Positions 14,106 to 26,283 of a stretch of 64,000 nt of DNA are shown one piece after another (position 1 is the stretch's first letter; the number at the start of each line of letters is the position of its first letter). The stretch lies in assembly GCA_963693365.1 (NCBI GenBank), contig CAVNZM010000014.1, positions 3,782,001 through 3,846,000 on the forward strand, in the 5' to 3' direction. The notes under the pieces are model-generated. The model did no database searches. It was not told where the DNA came from and saw only the letters and a program-made list of their open reading frames with translations. Position numbers and translations under genes: made by a program. This DNA is from Amoebidium appalachense. Lineage: Eukaryota; Ichthyosporea.

Positions 14106-15871
14106 TTGTGTGTGTGTGCATGTGAGTGCACGTGTGTGCACGTGTGTGCATGTGAGTACATGGGACGGCATTGAGGGCGGGAAGGGCAAGTGGAGAAAAA
14201 GCCCGAGAGGGGGGGAGGGGGGAAGGGGGAGGAGGGTGCGGGGGAAAGGGTCAGAATGCCCTACCACGTACGAAATACACACTCAAGGCGGAAAACATCA
14301 TCCAGAGATTGCAGAGCACACACAAAAAGTATGATCATAGGCAGAGCCCATCCTCAGCTTCCATAGCCCCTCGGGGAGTGGGGGGAGAAAGGGAGGGGGA
14401 GGGGGAGGGGGAAGGGGGGGGGGGGGGGGGGGGGGGGGGGTAAGTCAATGGCAAACATCAAGCAAAGACAACAGAAGCCAAAAGACAAAAACTGGAAACA
14501 GAAACCAAAACTATTATGCAGGCTGAAGGCACCGAAACAGAGCCCATTATCAGGGAGCGTTCCGGGGGGAGGGGAGGGAGGGGAGGGGGGCAGGTTATCG
14601 GGAAGGTTTGAGCAAAAAAGAAGAGCACTCGAAGGGGTGTGAGGGTGGGTGCTGGATGGGGGGAGTGGGGGGTGGTGTCAGAAAGGGTAAAGGAGGGTAG
14701 ACTTTGACGGTGCCGCCTGTAAGTCTCGAGGGGGAAGGGGTGAGGGGAGAGAGGGAGAGAGGGAGAGAGAGAGGGAGAGGGAGAGGGAGGGAGGGAGGGA
14801 GGGAGGGAGGGAGGGAGGGGGGGGGAGAGGGAGAGAGAGAGAGAGAGAGTGAGAGAGAGAAAGAGAGAGAGAGAAGGCGTGGAGAGGAGGGGATAGGGCG
14901 AAATGGGGCTGAGGAGGACCATCAAAAAAGGAAATGATGTTAACGGAAAGAATGCTAGGAAGCAAGGAGCAGACCAGGACAACCACGAGACAAAAGAGAG
15001 GTGAGAACAAGAGTGAACAAAACACAATGGTGTAAGAAATGAAACCCGTATATGATACAGAAGGGACGGAGTGAGACCGTGGAAAGAGAGAAGCAGTGGG
15101 GGGTGGGGGTGGGTGGGTGGGTGGGTGTGTGTGTGTGGGGGGGGGGGTTGGCGGGGTAGGGAGGGGGAAGATTGGGATCAGGGGGGAGTGGGGACGTTGG
15201 GACCATATCTCAAGCAAAGAAATGGTTGTTAAAAACAGAAATTGATTTCTGGTGTTATGTTAAGTCTAAGGAAACGAGTACACCAAAGGTGATGGTGGTG
15301 GGTAGGTGGTGGTGGTGGTGGTGGTGGTGGTGGGGGGGGGGGGGGGGGGGGGGGGGAAGGCTAAGGCTTGAAGTTGTGGGGCTACTGAGAAGTGCTTTCC
15401 TGATGCAAGTGTGTTCTTGTTACAAGTGTGCTTTTGGAAGTGTTAAATGTGTTTGTGCACGTGATTGCGCTTGAGGTGTGTACGTGCGCGCATGTGCGTG
15501 TGTGCCGTAAAGGACAATAAAATGTGTATCACCCTATGAGACACTGCCCACATCAACCAAGCAAACAATACATTTTCAAGTATAGTGATAATTCGCTCTG
15601 AGCATCGTGTAGATGGTCTATGCAGAAAGAAATGCGGAGGCCAAACAGGGGTGACATGTCTTTCATGCATCCCCGTAAGACGGTGCTGCTGTCAAGCTCC
15701 GACAAACAGTAAGGGAGGTGTCTTAAATGCCTTCGTCTTTATGTGTGAAGCACATGCTCGTTCCCGTTTTTAGAGTTTATGGGTGACAAGTCTCGTTTCA
15801 GGAAAACTACAGCTCACCTTTTTGGCCGGCTTCCCTGTGGGGGCGTCAGTCCCCTTCCTTTTGGTACTCAT
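8937..15871 (-). CDS. TOP6A: DNA topoisomerase VI subunit A (SPO11/TOP6A family), complete
   Basis: Seven exons: 15818-15871, 13708-13909, 12082-12524, 11373-11458, 10197-10440, 9562-9618 and 8937-9095. All junctions are GT-AG, phases agree throughout, and the product has 414 residues ending in TAG. The enzyme is the DNA-cleaving half of topoisomerase VI, a type IIB enzyme that makes covalent 5'-phosphotyrosyl breaks with TOP6B. The catalytic tyrosine is about residue 157 in [11 protein letters not shown]. The Toprim glutamate is about 243 (LLVEKDA), and the acidic pair is about 295/297 (FDSDPYG). The C-terminal stretch [15 protein letters not shown] closely matches plant SPO11-3-type TOP6A. 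A role in somatic decatenation or endoreduplication rather than meiosis is inferred from that similarity. The residue 1-18 exon is short, basic and poorly conserved. No TOP6B is in the window. Confidence 0.95.
9396..9556. repeat. degenerate minisatellite, GCATGCACACAGT-type unit
   Basis: At least seven imperfect copies of GCATGCACACAGTRTTTT, spaced 14-30 nt apart, immediately beside TOP6A exon 6 on its downstream (intron) side. A similar word (GTGTGCATGCATGCA) forms another array at 51.2 kb. Confidence 0.7.
10905..11002 (+). repeat. dispersed intronic repeat, copy in TOP6A intron 4
   Basis: Member of a family with the words ACAGAGTACGAAGT, CACATTCACGACG, then AGTGCCCATCCTCTGGGACG, spanning about 100 bp. 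It lies in the intron between exons 11373-11458 and 10197-10440. Other members are listed separately. Confidence 0.65.
12930..13230. repeat. two-copy ~122-bp tandem repeat with poly-C linkers
   Basis: The block CACCCGGCAACACACCCCAC ... TCGACCTCCATGTG occurs at about 13005-13055 and again at 13127-13177, each flanked by long C/T-interrupted C runs. It lies in TOP6A intron 2 beside the exon-edge copies. The non-homopolymer parts appear identical, implying a recent duplication. Confidence 0.85.
13259..13545 (-). pseudogene. two partial copies of TOP6A exon 2 donor end inside intron 2
   Basis: The last 50 or so nt of TOP6A exon 2 (13708-13770; residues [16 protein letters not shown]) recur twice further into the intron, at 13491-13545 and 13259-13312. 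The copies encode [16 protein letters not shown] and a version with a stop codon. Each is followed by a CA repeat, as is the true donor. Neither copy has the upstream half of the exon, and I see no acceptor that would make it a complete alternative exon. They are best read as local duplications of the exon edge. Confidence 0.8.
14250..14362 (+). repeat. dispersed intronic repeat, copy in TOP6A intron 1
   Basis: Carries TCAGAATGCC, CACGTACGAAATACACACTC, GGCGGAAAACATCAT and GCAGAGCCCATCCTCAGC in the family order, bounded by poly-G on both sides. A weaker relative (CAGAGCCCATTATCAGGGA) ends near 14565. Confidence 0.65.
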
Positions 15872-18284
15872 GTTGGCGTCTGAGGGCGGTATCCGGCCCA
15901 AGATAGACAGCAGTAGAAGTTGCGGTAGGAAAAGAAAGTAAGGATTTCTGACGAAAGTCCAGAGGTGAAAGGGTCACAAGGTCTCTGGAAGTCCTCGTTT
16001 TTTCTTCTTGCTTGGAGGTTGCTCGGAATCCCTTGACACCAAAATATGTCGTCACGAGCACCAGAGAAAAACACAACAGATCTAGTGTTCTGCTTGTTTG
16101 GTGTGCGCGTGCTCCTTCTCCTGGAAGAGAACTAAAGGAAACGTAACATTACCAACTTTGCAATTAAACCCTCCCTGCTTTCAGCCTCTTTGCTGATGCC
16201 ATTAACTGAATTCGAGCAAGAAACCACGCCAATGGCCATGCGCGCAGAAGAAGAATAGAGTCAACTATCGTGTTCACTGTGCTCTCAGCTACCTCAGTTA
16301 ATGCACCGGTTTCCCTTCTTTGTTTATGCTCTTATGTAAAGTTCTGTTACTAACATTAGCTTCGGCTTCCGCCCGGCGGACAGCAGGACAAGTGTCAAGT
16401 GAGTGGGCAGCTGCGCAGCGGCCGTGACCCGGCGCCGGCGGCAAGTTTTGGCGCCAAAAAAACAAATCAACCAATCAGTGTAGAGCGGGGGCTCCGGTGT
16501 ACAGGGCCGCGTGACGGGCGTCGCCGGGAACGGTGCACCCTCACAAGCCGAGTGTGCTCTGCTTGGAAATGGCTTCAGAGATCAGAGCCTAACTCTGCTC
16601 CCCGTCGCTCTCCCCTTGTGCCCTACAGTACCCGTGCCACACGCACACACACACACATACATATGCATGCACCTGGGGTCCTGCAATGCTACGCTACAAG
16701 CAGCTGTTAGCGACGCTGAGTGCATGTCGATGTCTGCAAGATGATGTGTGGGTTCACATTTACACATCACTGCGGATACAACCAAGGCTGGGCCGGATAT
16801 ATCATATAACCCGGACTGCCTGCTTGCCAAGACCTCTATTCTGTCAGAGTTGGAGAACTTGTAAACATTGGTAAGTGTAAATGAAAACAGCGTATATGCT
16901 GCATACCTGCTGCCACACTGCATGTATCACTGCACATAGGGGCGAAGGGCACAGGGAAGGCTTAGTATTCTGGATCCAACCGTAGAGTATCAAGTTCACC
17001 AACAACCAAGAAGAAGCACCTGTGACTTGTAGTTGGTGCTGCTGCTGCTGCTGATGGTGGTGGCTGTGGTGGTGGTAGTTTTTTTTTTTTTTTTTGGGGG
17101 GGGGGGGGGGAGGGGGGGAAGACTGAGGGGAAGGTGGGTAGGGGGGAAGGTGGGGGAGGGATGGGAGGGGCGGATGCGGAAAGTCCACTTATTCCTACTG
17201 TTTTTAATAAACTCTATAAAAAAGTTTTTTTTTCGCGCCATCTGCAAGCTGCGCTCCGCCTGCAAAGGGCCCGACTGCTAAACATCTGTCACATGTCTGT
17301 AGCATTAATCTCAACTCGAATTGCTTTGCGTAACCACGTGTCGGGCTCGCTATAGAGATCATGGATCTCTCAACATGATCTCTCAAGCACATGCCACAGG
17401 TTGCACAGTCATATGGCACGATGCATCGGATTGTACAAATGCATAGTGTGCGCTATCGTGTGATGGCACAAATGCAAAGTGTATTGGGACATGTGCAGCT
17501 GACGAAGTGTTGTGCTGTAGCGGGCTTTCCAAAACAGAAAAACGACGTATTCTGCATTCCAAACCCCAAGCTGACTGTGCAATATGCCTGCAAGGCTGCG
17601 GCGCATGCAAACCTTTAAGCACGAGATGTACCAAAAACTCGCCGAGTTTAATCGTTGTCTGGCACTAATAGCAGGATTAGCGTAAAGCCTTCAGGCTTCA
17701 ATCGAAGATTAGTATGCACCAAAAACTCGTTTCATGTCAGTGAGGCGGGTCTATACGAAGGAAGGTCGACTGCTAAATATGGCATATGCATCCGCGCCGG
17801 CATTCCAAGAGAGTGCGTGTTATAGAAATGTGTTGATTAGTGTATTTGCTTCTATCGTTCAAAACCTTAGGTGTGTACTCTCACAGAAATGCCAAAGATA
17901 GCAGAAAAATAGTAGAAGGGCACTTATATATGTATCATGTTTGCATCTAAGACACTTATTCTATACTCGGATGCCTATAGAAACCACGTCATACGAAGCT
18001 TTGAAGTGTGACCGGAGCGGAATGGCGCATTATCATTACCCACCTTTGGAAAAACTTTGTCATTGGATTATAGAAAAAGGCGCGTACATAATCCAATCAG
18101 CGCTGTGCAGCCTGGACAGCAGTGGGCACGTTCGTTGCTCTGTCTGTGTTCGTGCCACACCTAACTCCAAATGCCGGAGTGTCTGTCTGCCGGAGTGTGA
18201 CTTAGGAAAGGGAACAAACGCCACATGTTTAGCTTAGCTCCGGACGTTTAGGAGGTGCTGTTGTGCACCAAACGGGGCTTGAAA
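15872..18284. other. intergenic region between divergent TOP6A and the 18.3-kb gene
   Basis: About 2.4 kb containing the presumed promoters of TOP6A (leftward) and the zinc-motif gene (rightward). It has few microsatellites apart from a G-rich block at 17080-17165. I see no convincing exon. Open frames at 16399-16710 and 17391-17618 lack splice context, known motifs and homology I can recognise. Confidence 0.5.
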
Positions 18285-18958
18285 ATGGATGTAGAACGAG
18301 ACCGAGAACTTCTGGCAGCATTGGAAGAACTTCTAGGGCTTGGGTTTCTAGGAACAGATGGCAACGACGAGCAAGAGGATGTGTCTATGAACCCAGACAC
18401 CGAAAATGGCGGTGAACGGGAGGAAAATGTGCCTAAACATGCTCCGCACACAGACGCACGAGAGAACGCTTTTGGCAATCACCTTCGCGATACAACCAAC
18501 CTGCTACGGGGTAACGAAAAGGGACTACCTCAAAAGCGAAAAAAGGAGCTACAGCTGCAGCGCGCACGCGAGCTGAATTTGAATAAGCGCAAATCCGAGA
18601 GTGAGCTCAACGACGAGCAGAGAAAGCGGCGTCGTAAGGTAGAGGAGTCATATGCAAACCGTACCACGAGTTTCCGACTCTGCTTCGACTGCTACGAATT
18701 GCTGGCACAGAGTACGAAGTATTGCTTTGGTTGCCAACTTGAGCATGTTCTGCAGCAAAAGCAGGAAACCGATCGCAGGTATCGCATGCACAAGCCGGTA
18801 GTTGAAGTCTGCACTGGTAGTCTGCCGTTGCCAAAGGAGCGGCGCGAGATGATATCACTGCTGGCGGCTGCGGAGGAGGGAGCTAGCCCAGCGGCAGGAG
18901 CTTACAGCCGGCGCATTTTTCTTGTCAAGGGCAGAAACCCATGAGGCCCCGATCGACG
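18285..18958 (+). CDS. zinc-ribbon-like protein, probable first exon of the gene at 18.3-21.6 kb
   Basis: The ATG at 18285 has good context (gaaaATGG). The frame is open for 219 codons to a TGA at 18942-18944, and a strong donor (GACG|GTATGT) follows 14 nt later at 18959. The first 60 residues are acidic. Residues about 80-125 are very basic (LPQKRKKELQLQRAREL, EQRKRRRK), a likely nuclear signal and possible coiled coil. A C4 motif, CFDC-x10-CFGC, follows and resembles a zinc ribbon. I do not recognise the family. If the TGA is ignored, the donor phase (2) matches the next exon at 19452, so this may be the 5' part of the next entry. It could equally be a short gene ending at the TGA. Confidence 0.55.
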
Positions 18959-19440
18959 GTATGTAAAGCAGGTTTACACATTTTTTGTGGTGCATACGTG
19001 TGTGTGCTTTAAAGCGTGTGCCTGTTACACCTTTGTTGACTGACCGACTATTATGGGTGTCCTCCCCACCTCCCTCTCTTTCTTTCTCCTACCTGCCTCC
19101 ATCTCTGTGCGAGTCCCCACCTGTGTGCCCGGCTACCTGTCCGCCTTTGTGTGTGCTTGCCAACGGTAGATGCCTCTGCCCGTGTGCCTGTCTTCTGGCT
19201 GCCTGCCTGCTTTGCGCATGCCTGCCTGTGTCCTTCTGCCCTGTGTGCATTCCTGCACCTGTGGTTGCCTGCCTGTTTTGCTGCCTGCTTGTGGGCTTGT
19301 GTGCCTGTGTGCTTGGCAAGTGATTGTTCTTGGTGCTCGTGGAGCCTTTTCTTTATATGTATGATTTTTTTCTACCTTTTTTTGGGGGGGGGGAGGGGGG
19401 GAGGTGGGGTGAGGGGGGGGGGGGGGGTGCCGATGCACAG

Positions 19441-19751
19441 CCAGCATGCAGCCCTGCTGACCGGGAAAAGGCATTGCGCCTTTGGAGCCCGGGGCTTCTG
19501 GGTCGGCAGCGGATGATTGAGGAGGATGCAGAGCACTTCGGGTTCAGCCAGGTGCAGAAGGTGCTTGATGGCAAAAGAAACCCGACTGGGTGCTATGTAG
19601 GTGAATGCTATGTAGGTGCGTGTGCTTGTTGTTGGATGGGCTGTGTAAGGTTGTGGCAATGGGCTCGAGGGCTTGTAGGATAATGGGTACCATTGCGAAC
19701 TAAGCTCAAGGGTGCCTGATATGAGTCATCATATTTGTGTGTGGCTTTCCG

Positions 19752-19808
<57 letters not shown>

Positions 19809-19869
19809 TAGGGGTCGCTGTTTAGGTTGGCGCTCTTTACTGTTGGAGGGGCGTGGATTTTTTTTTTTT

Positions 19870-19921
<52 letters not shown>

Positions 19922-19945
19922 TAAAAACAATATGGTTCGGTTGGC

Positions 19946-20015
<70 letters not shown>

Positions 20016-20969
20016 TGTGAGTCTGTGTATGTGTCTGTGTCTGCGTCTGCGTCTGTGTCTGTGTCTGTGTCAGTCTGTGTGCGTGATTGAGTTGACTTGG
20101 ATAGGTGGGCAGTAGAAATTTGTGTTCCTGGGGGGGTGTAGGCAAGGGTGAGGGGAAGGAAGACACAAGACACCTGCTTATTATCTGCCTCTTGCAGTGC
20201 ACGGTGGTGTTGCAGAAAGTGCAGACGATGGGGATGCGCTTGATGATCCCACTGGCTTCCGTGTTGTCTATGCCCGTTCTGATAAGAATGGGCGCATTGT
20301 CTCCTTCTCCTGTAGTTGCCCAGAGTACCGTGGGCGCAAGCGCAATGCCAAACGCGATGGTTTTGTCCGATGCTTCCACTTCTGGCCCCTTCAGATGTCT
20401 TTTTCTGCTGAAAAGGTAAGCCCTCAGCCACGCAGAAAGGGGGGAGGGGGGAAGGGGGGGGTTTGAATGCGGAAAACGGTACGAAGTAAGCATACACGAC
20501 GAGAAGCATGGTGCAGGACACATGGGGGGGAAGGGGGGGGGGGGGGGGGGGGGCAGAAGGACAGGGTTTCTTTTCCCTTTTCTTTTCTTTTCTTTTTTCC
20601 CTCCATTTTCCTAGACAGACACACACAGAGAGAGAGATAGAGGGAGAGAAGAGACACACACACATACACGTCACACATAGCATACATCATGTATGTATGC
20701 ATATACATGGACATGTGTACATGTATGCAGGCTCGCACACATCCTCTCACACAAGCCACAATTGCACTTTACACTATCCCCCCTCTCCCCCTCTCCCCCC
20801 CACCAAAAAAAAAAAAAAAAAAAAGTCTCCATAGCTAACATCCCCACCCAGACTCCCATTCAACCTTGATCACAGATGATCCGACTAAAAATACCCCCCT
20901 CCCCGGTACCCCCCCCCCCCCCCCCCCCCCCCCCAACCAACCAACCAATCAACCAACCAACCAACCAAC

Positions 20970-21007
<38 letters not shown>

Positions 21008-21604
21008 ACACCCCAACCCTTTTGAGTCCCGTACTCCTGTAAACCAAAAATTGACTCCTGTAAACCACAGGAGGTGGATGTGCCCCAACTGGCCATGTAC
21101 TATGGACCGCGCCGACCTAAGGCTCCCGAGGCCCTTCCTCGCGACCTTGCACATGGCAAGCCCCGCTGGTTCCTGCATCGCACCGGTCAAATCAAGCGAT
21201 ATTTGATGTTCGATAATTTTCACTCCAACCCTGCACAAGGACGGCAACACAAGCATAAGCGGTCGGAGGCAACCAATCGGTCGCGCTGTGATGCCTACAA
21301 CGCGCGCCTGTGCAAGCAGCTCAAAAGGCAGCATCCGTACAACACAGTTTCGCATGAGATTTGGAACAGCCTTGCCGAGCGCCGCAAAGCAACTGTGCGG
21401 TACCCGGACCCGTATGCGTTCTACCTCGCCAACGTGTACCTCGACTACTGCACCAACAAGAAGCTGGTAGCTGCCCAGCGCGAGAGCATGCAGAAGTGCG
21501 CTCTAGATGGGGAGTTTGTGGTGCGGGGGCCAGATCACTGCTGGGCATTTGCCTGTGCAAAGTGCGAGACCATTGGGCACCGTGCTGAGCAGTGCCCGGC
21601 CTGA
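19441..21604 (+). CDS. SWIM-motif and zinc-knuckle protein exons (transposase-derived?)
   Basis: Three exons in matching phases: 19452-19600 (19441 and 19615 are alternative edges), 20198-20415 and 21071-21604, with stop TGA. The middle exon carries a SWIM-type pattern, CSC then RCFHFW (C-x-C-x(n)-C-x-H). The last exon is basic and ends in a CCHC knuckle, CAKCETIGHRAEQC. SWIM plus a terminal CCHC knuckle is the arrangement at the C-terminus of Mutator-like transposases and their domesticated relatives such as FAR1/FHY3. I cannot see the DDE catalytic domain, so active transposition is unlikely. DNA or RNA binding is inferred from the motifs. The first exon probably belongs with the frame at 18285 but is separated from it by an in-frame TGA. 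Confidence 0.6.
20462..20523 (+). repeat. dispersed intronic repeat, copy in the SWIM gene intron
   Basis: TTTGAATGCGGAAAACGGTA, CGAAGTAAGCATACACGACG and AGAAGCATGGTGCAGGACA, bounded by poly-G on each side. Very similar to the copy at 54405. Its presence in a plus-strand gene's intron shows that the family is not confined to the minus-strand genes. Confidence 0.75.
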
Positions 21605-21751
21605 GTCCAGGGGTGCATGGGGGCTAGTTGATCTCTCCACTTAGTGTGGGCCTTTTTCGCGTGCACCTCTTTTTTTTTTTCTGCCTCTTTTCTGGGTTCT
21701 ATTTTCTTTCTGCCTCTTTTCTGGGTCGTTGCTGTGAGAGTGTGTGTTTGG

Positions 21752-21787
<36 letters not shown>

Positions 21788-22182
21788 GGGGGGGGGGGAG
21801 GAGGGGGGGGGGGAGGGGGGGGGAGGGTTACATGCTTGGATTCTTTCATTAGAAGGCTTCTGCTGTCCACCAATAAATCTGTAATGTGTATAGCTGCGGC
21901 GCCCCTCGTCTAGTGTGTGGCCGTGCTGGAAAACACAGTAAGCCACACATGCACACGAGGGGCTGTGCTCCCACCGTTTCCCAAAATATAGGCCGTGTAA
22001 ACCTGTTGGTTATCGCTGGGGAAGACGTGGTAGGGAAGACGGGGTAGGGGGGTCCATGAGTGAAAATGTATGCTGAAAAAAGAAAGCGTAAAGCCTGTTT
22101 TCATGATTAGTATAGTATAAATCATTAAGTAATGTTTGCCCGGTACCCAGCGTGTCAGATGTATTGCCACTGCCTGTGCTCG

Positions 22183-22221
<39 letters not shown>

Positions 22222-22499
22222 ACCCATCCTCTCTCGGCCTCCTTTCCTTCCAAAACCTGCCTAGTGTGCCCTGAAAAGAGAGAGCCGGAGAGGCAGCACA
22301 TACACAAGAGAGGCGGGGGCGGAGGGTCCACACTAATTTAAACAATCGTATATACATAACAAAATGTAAATTATCAGTAATCCCGCAACACATGCACGAC
22401 ACATTTGTGCACTTGGTTTGCCCGATAATTAAAACTTTCAGAGGGGCTAGAAGTGGAAGCTCCGTGTGTTGCCATGTGTGTGTGTGTGTCACACGGTGT

Positions 22500-22548
<49 letters not shown>

Positions 22549-22822
22549 GTGCAAGGGTAGCGCCTGACTTTTATGAGATACTACTAACGCAGCAAGCTAC
22601 CAGCCAAGCTTGTGTGTTCACGTTTTCCAATTATATTGGGTACCGCGGCCCGATGCTGGAATAGCATGCCATGGGATTTTTTTTTTTGAAATGTGCCACG
22701 ATGGAGGGGCGAGGGGAGGGGGGTGGGGGGGGGGGGGGGGGGGGGGGGGGGGAGTAGTATATATCGACGTCCCCCCCCCCCCCCTCCCTTCTTTGAGGGG
22801 TGGTACTGGTAACTAACTATCC

Positions 22823-22864
<42 letters not shown>

Positions 22865-24239
22865 CCACCCCCCCCACCCCCTGCCCCCCGCCTGGGTATT
22901 AAATCCGGTAGTAGTATGTGTTTGTGTGTGTACGCGCGACGGCCATGGGGAGACTGGTTGCGAGTCCCTCCCAGGCCTGCGAAGGGAGTGAGGGGACCCC
23001 GGGGAGGGAGGGAGGGAAGGGAGGGGGGGGGGAGGGGGAGGGGGGAGGGGGGAGGGGCTGCTCTCTTGTGACTCTATGGTGCCACGCCTGAGTTTCAGGT
23101 GACTCATGATCAAAGAGTCCTTTCCGAGCAATAGGCTCCAATGTTACGGTTTTTGGAATAAACTATGATGTTAACGGTTACCACTGCTAAATCATAGCAC
23201 TACTGTTATATGATCACCGGGTTATCTAATTACAAAAATAGTCATATGCATGGTGGCCTGGGGGTGGGGCCCCGGGAGGGAGGGGGAAGGGGGGGGGAAG
23301 GGGGGGGGGGGGGGGGGGGGGGGAGGGGGGGGGGGGGGGCTGAGGGGGGGAGGGGGACCCATCAGAACACCTGTTCAAAGGGGAGGGGGGGGGGGGGGGG
23401 GGGGGATTGGGGGGGGAGATAAAAACCACAACTGGAGTCCCCCCAACCCCGGGGTTCACGATCAGAATCAAGAACACACCCTCAGTGCTGTCTGATTACT
23501 ATACCATATAACACAGGCCTGCGCGGCTGCAGGACCACAGTGAAGTCGATTCCGTTTATATATTCCTACTAAATTTGGTTGTTTTATACACTTTTCTCAA
23601 CATCCACGACGTGAGACCAAAAGAGTTACCGACCACATAGTAGATAGTATACGTAGGTATTCAGCAGACCTGCTGATCATGGTATGCTATCTGTTAAATT
23701 ATAATAAAGAAGTATGCTGCAGATGCTGTGTGCATACAATACTAATAATAATAATGATGACTGTCTAATAACATCCAGTCCAAATAATTGCTAACGGCAG
23801 TATTTCGCCGGCACCATATGCATCGCGCAGGCAGACATGTGCACGTGTATGCGCCGCACAACCAATATGATGACTGTACACCTGATGCATGTCCATGCAT
23901 GTACATGTGCGTGCGCGCCGTATGATCATGATGCCACAGTGCAACAAACCCGTCCACGTCCATAATGCTGCCACGCTGCAGTATTGTTCAAGTGGCACAT
24001 GTAGTATTGGGCACTATGCTCGCTCGCCCACGTGACTGGCAATGATTCTGGTTGCGCCCATGCAAGGGATTCTTGATTTTGAAACGGGGAGGGGGGTATT
24101 AACTTTGGGGGGGGGGGGGGGGGGGGGGGACCCACCCACCCTTCCGCCCAGCAGGGGGAGGGGGGGGGGGGGGGCACCACCCACCTGAGAAGGGTGGGTC
24201 CCCGGGGGGGGGCACCACCCACCTGAGAAGAGTGGGTCC

Positions 24240-24274
<35 letters not shown>

Positions 24275-25151
24275 CCACCCACCCCTCCGGCCAGCAGGGG
24301 GAGGGGGGAGGGGGGACCCCCCCCCCCCCCCGGAAACTGCCATCATTTGACTATTTATATCAGATAACCTGATGATATATTAGTACTATTATCACTGCGG
24401 TTTACTTAGTATTACATTGTCAATGCCAAAACACAAACATTGAGGCTCACTAATAGAAGTCCGTGATCACCTGAAGCTCAGGCCATATGCCGTACAGTCA
24501 TATGCTCGGAGTCTCCTCCCCCCTCCCCCCTCCCCCCCTCTCCAGTCCCCTCGGAGCCCCTGTCCCCCTCCCCCCCCCCCCCTCCCCCCTCCCCCCCCCC
24601 CCCCCCCCCCCCTTTCCCACTCGTCTCCAGTTACCACACCGCGTGCGCACACACGCGCACACTTTCACACGTATTTAATGAACACGTACCTGCACACGCA
24701 CGTACCACTCACGCACACGAGGTGCAAAAACTTTGACTGAGCAAGGAGCATCCGACATACACATGAACATGCAGATGCATTCACCCACACCACACACACA
24801 CATACATTCCCTGCAAACACCAACACCGCACAGTGAGCATGATAACCTTGCCCACAATAATTCATAATAACGTAGAAATAGTTGACCGTTGCAGGTGTGT
24901 ACGTGTGTGTGTGTGGGGGGGGGGGGGCGGGGGGCGGGGGGGTTGTGTGTAGGTGTGCGTGTGTGCGTGCGCGTGTGTGCATGCATGTACTTGTGTAAAT
25001 GAGCAGCGTGAGGGAGGGGGGGGGGGGGGGGGGTGGGTGGATCATGAGTGGGGCGGGAGGGGCAGGAGGGGAGAGGGGGAGGGGGAGAGAGGGAAAGGGG
25101 ATTAAGTAATGCATCCGGCAGAAGAAGAGCACCGGCATGAACGGGTGGGAA

Positions 25152-25230
<79 letters not shown>

Positions 25231-25274
25231 TGCATATGGGCGCGCACGGACGTGTGTGTGGGTGTTTGTGCGCG

Positions 25275-25313
<39 letters not shown>

Positions 25314-25700
25314 GCGTGTGTTTGTGTGTGTGTGCGTGAATGTGTGTGTGTGTTTGTGTGTGTGTGGGGGGGGGGGGGGGGAAGGGGGAGGGGGGGGGGG
25401 GGGGCTTGGGATATGCATCAGTGGCCAAAACGGAGGCAATTCCTCCGAAAGAGAAGGAAAGAAAAAAAGTGACGAATACAACCTTGGGTGGGTGGGAAAG
25501 AGGCCGGCCATAATCACGCGCATACCGGGGGGTGGTGGTGGTGGGGGGGGGGGGCACCATCCCCCCCGGCTAGGTGGGTCCCTCCCCCCTCCGGGGGGGG
25601 GGGGGGGGGGAGGGAGGAGGGTACCACCAGGGGGAACGTCGATATCTACTCATTCCCCCCCCCCCCATTTCAAGCTGAAAGAGTTCAGCTGTTCCATTCG
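21605..25700. other. repeat-rich region without a supported gene
   Basis: Contains poly-G/poly-C blocks (21757-21825, 22185-22218, 22514-22546, 22725-22860, 23290-23405), GT tracts (24895-24970, 25155-25375) and unique spacers. Open frames here are repeat products, and I see no exon with splice context. The spacer 23500-24060 is ordinary unique DNA with no recognised content. Confidence 0.5.
24105..24325. repeat. interleaved duplication with GGGTGGGT/ACCCACCC inverted words
   Basis: Two words alternate: GACCCACCCACCCYTCCGSC (at 24129 and 24271) and CACCACCCACCTGAGAAGRG (at 24175 and 24213), separated by long G runs. The ACCCACC and GGTGGGTCC words are complementary, so each unit can fold. 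A related arrangement occurs at 25545-25632 (GGCTAGGTGGGTCCC and GGTACCACCAGG). Confidence 0.75.
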
Positions 25701-26283
25701 ATCCTACCGAAATATGTTAGCCTGACTAACGCCGGCTGGTATATATACCGGTCAGTATACGTGTGGCATACAAAGTGACTACATAAATATCAAAGGCCCG
25801 GGGTACATTTTTTTTTTTTTTTTTTTTTGCAAGTTGTAAACGTGCCAGCGCACACCGAGTGACTGCCGGGGCCCGACAGCAATGCGGCCGGGCCCACACA
25901 TCCGGATTAGCCTTTTTTGGCTTTTGCTGGCTCATCGGGACAAAGTTTCCCAGGGCTGATCTCATGATCTGATCTTAACATAAATACACACATTTGATTG
26001 GCCCAAAGTTTCGTTTACTATATAGGTAAAAAGAGGGGGTAGTTTCGTATGGACCTGGGTGCATGTCAGTCTATTCGTTGTGCAGCACCAGTCTACACTT
26101 AATTTAAAATCATACGTACACCCTGCCAGCAGAGTTAGACGTCAAGCCTTCAGTACTATCAAAGTATACATCTTTCTCAAACTACGGACATTGGTGTGCA
26201 TATTAGGTACGCACACGACAGGGAATCAAGGTTCGTTACGATTTCAAGCTACATACATTTCGCAAAGTTTCTGGTTGCTAGAT

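Noticed and set aside
16399-17188. Open frames in the TOP6A upstream region
   Set aside because: No recognisable domain, start context or exon partner; more likely chance in GC-rich promoter DNA.
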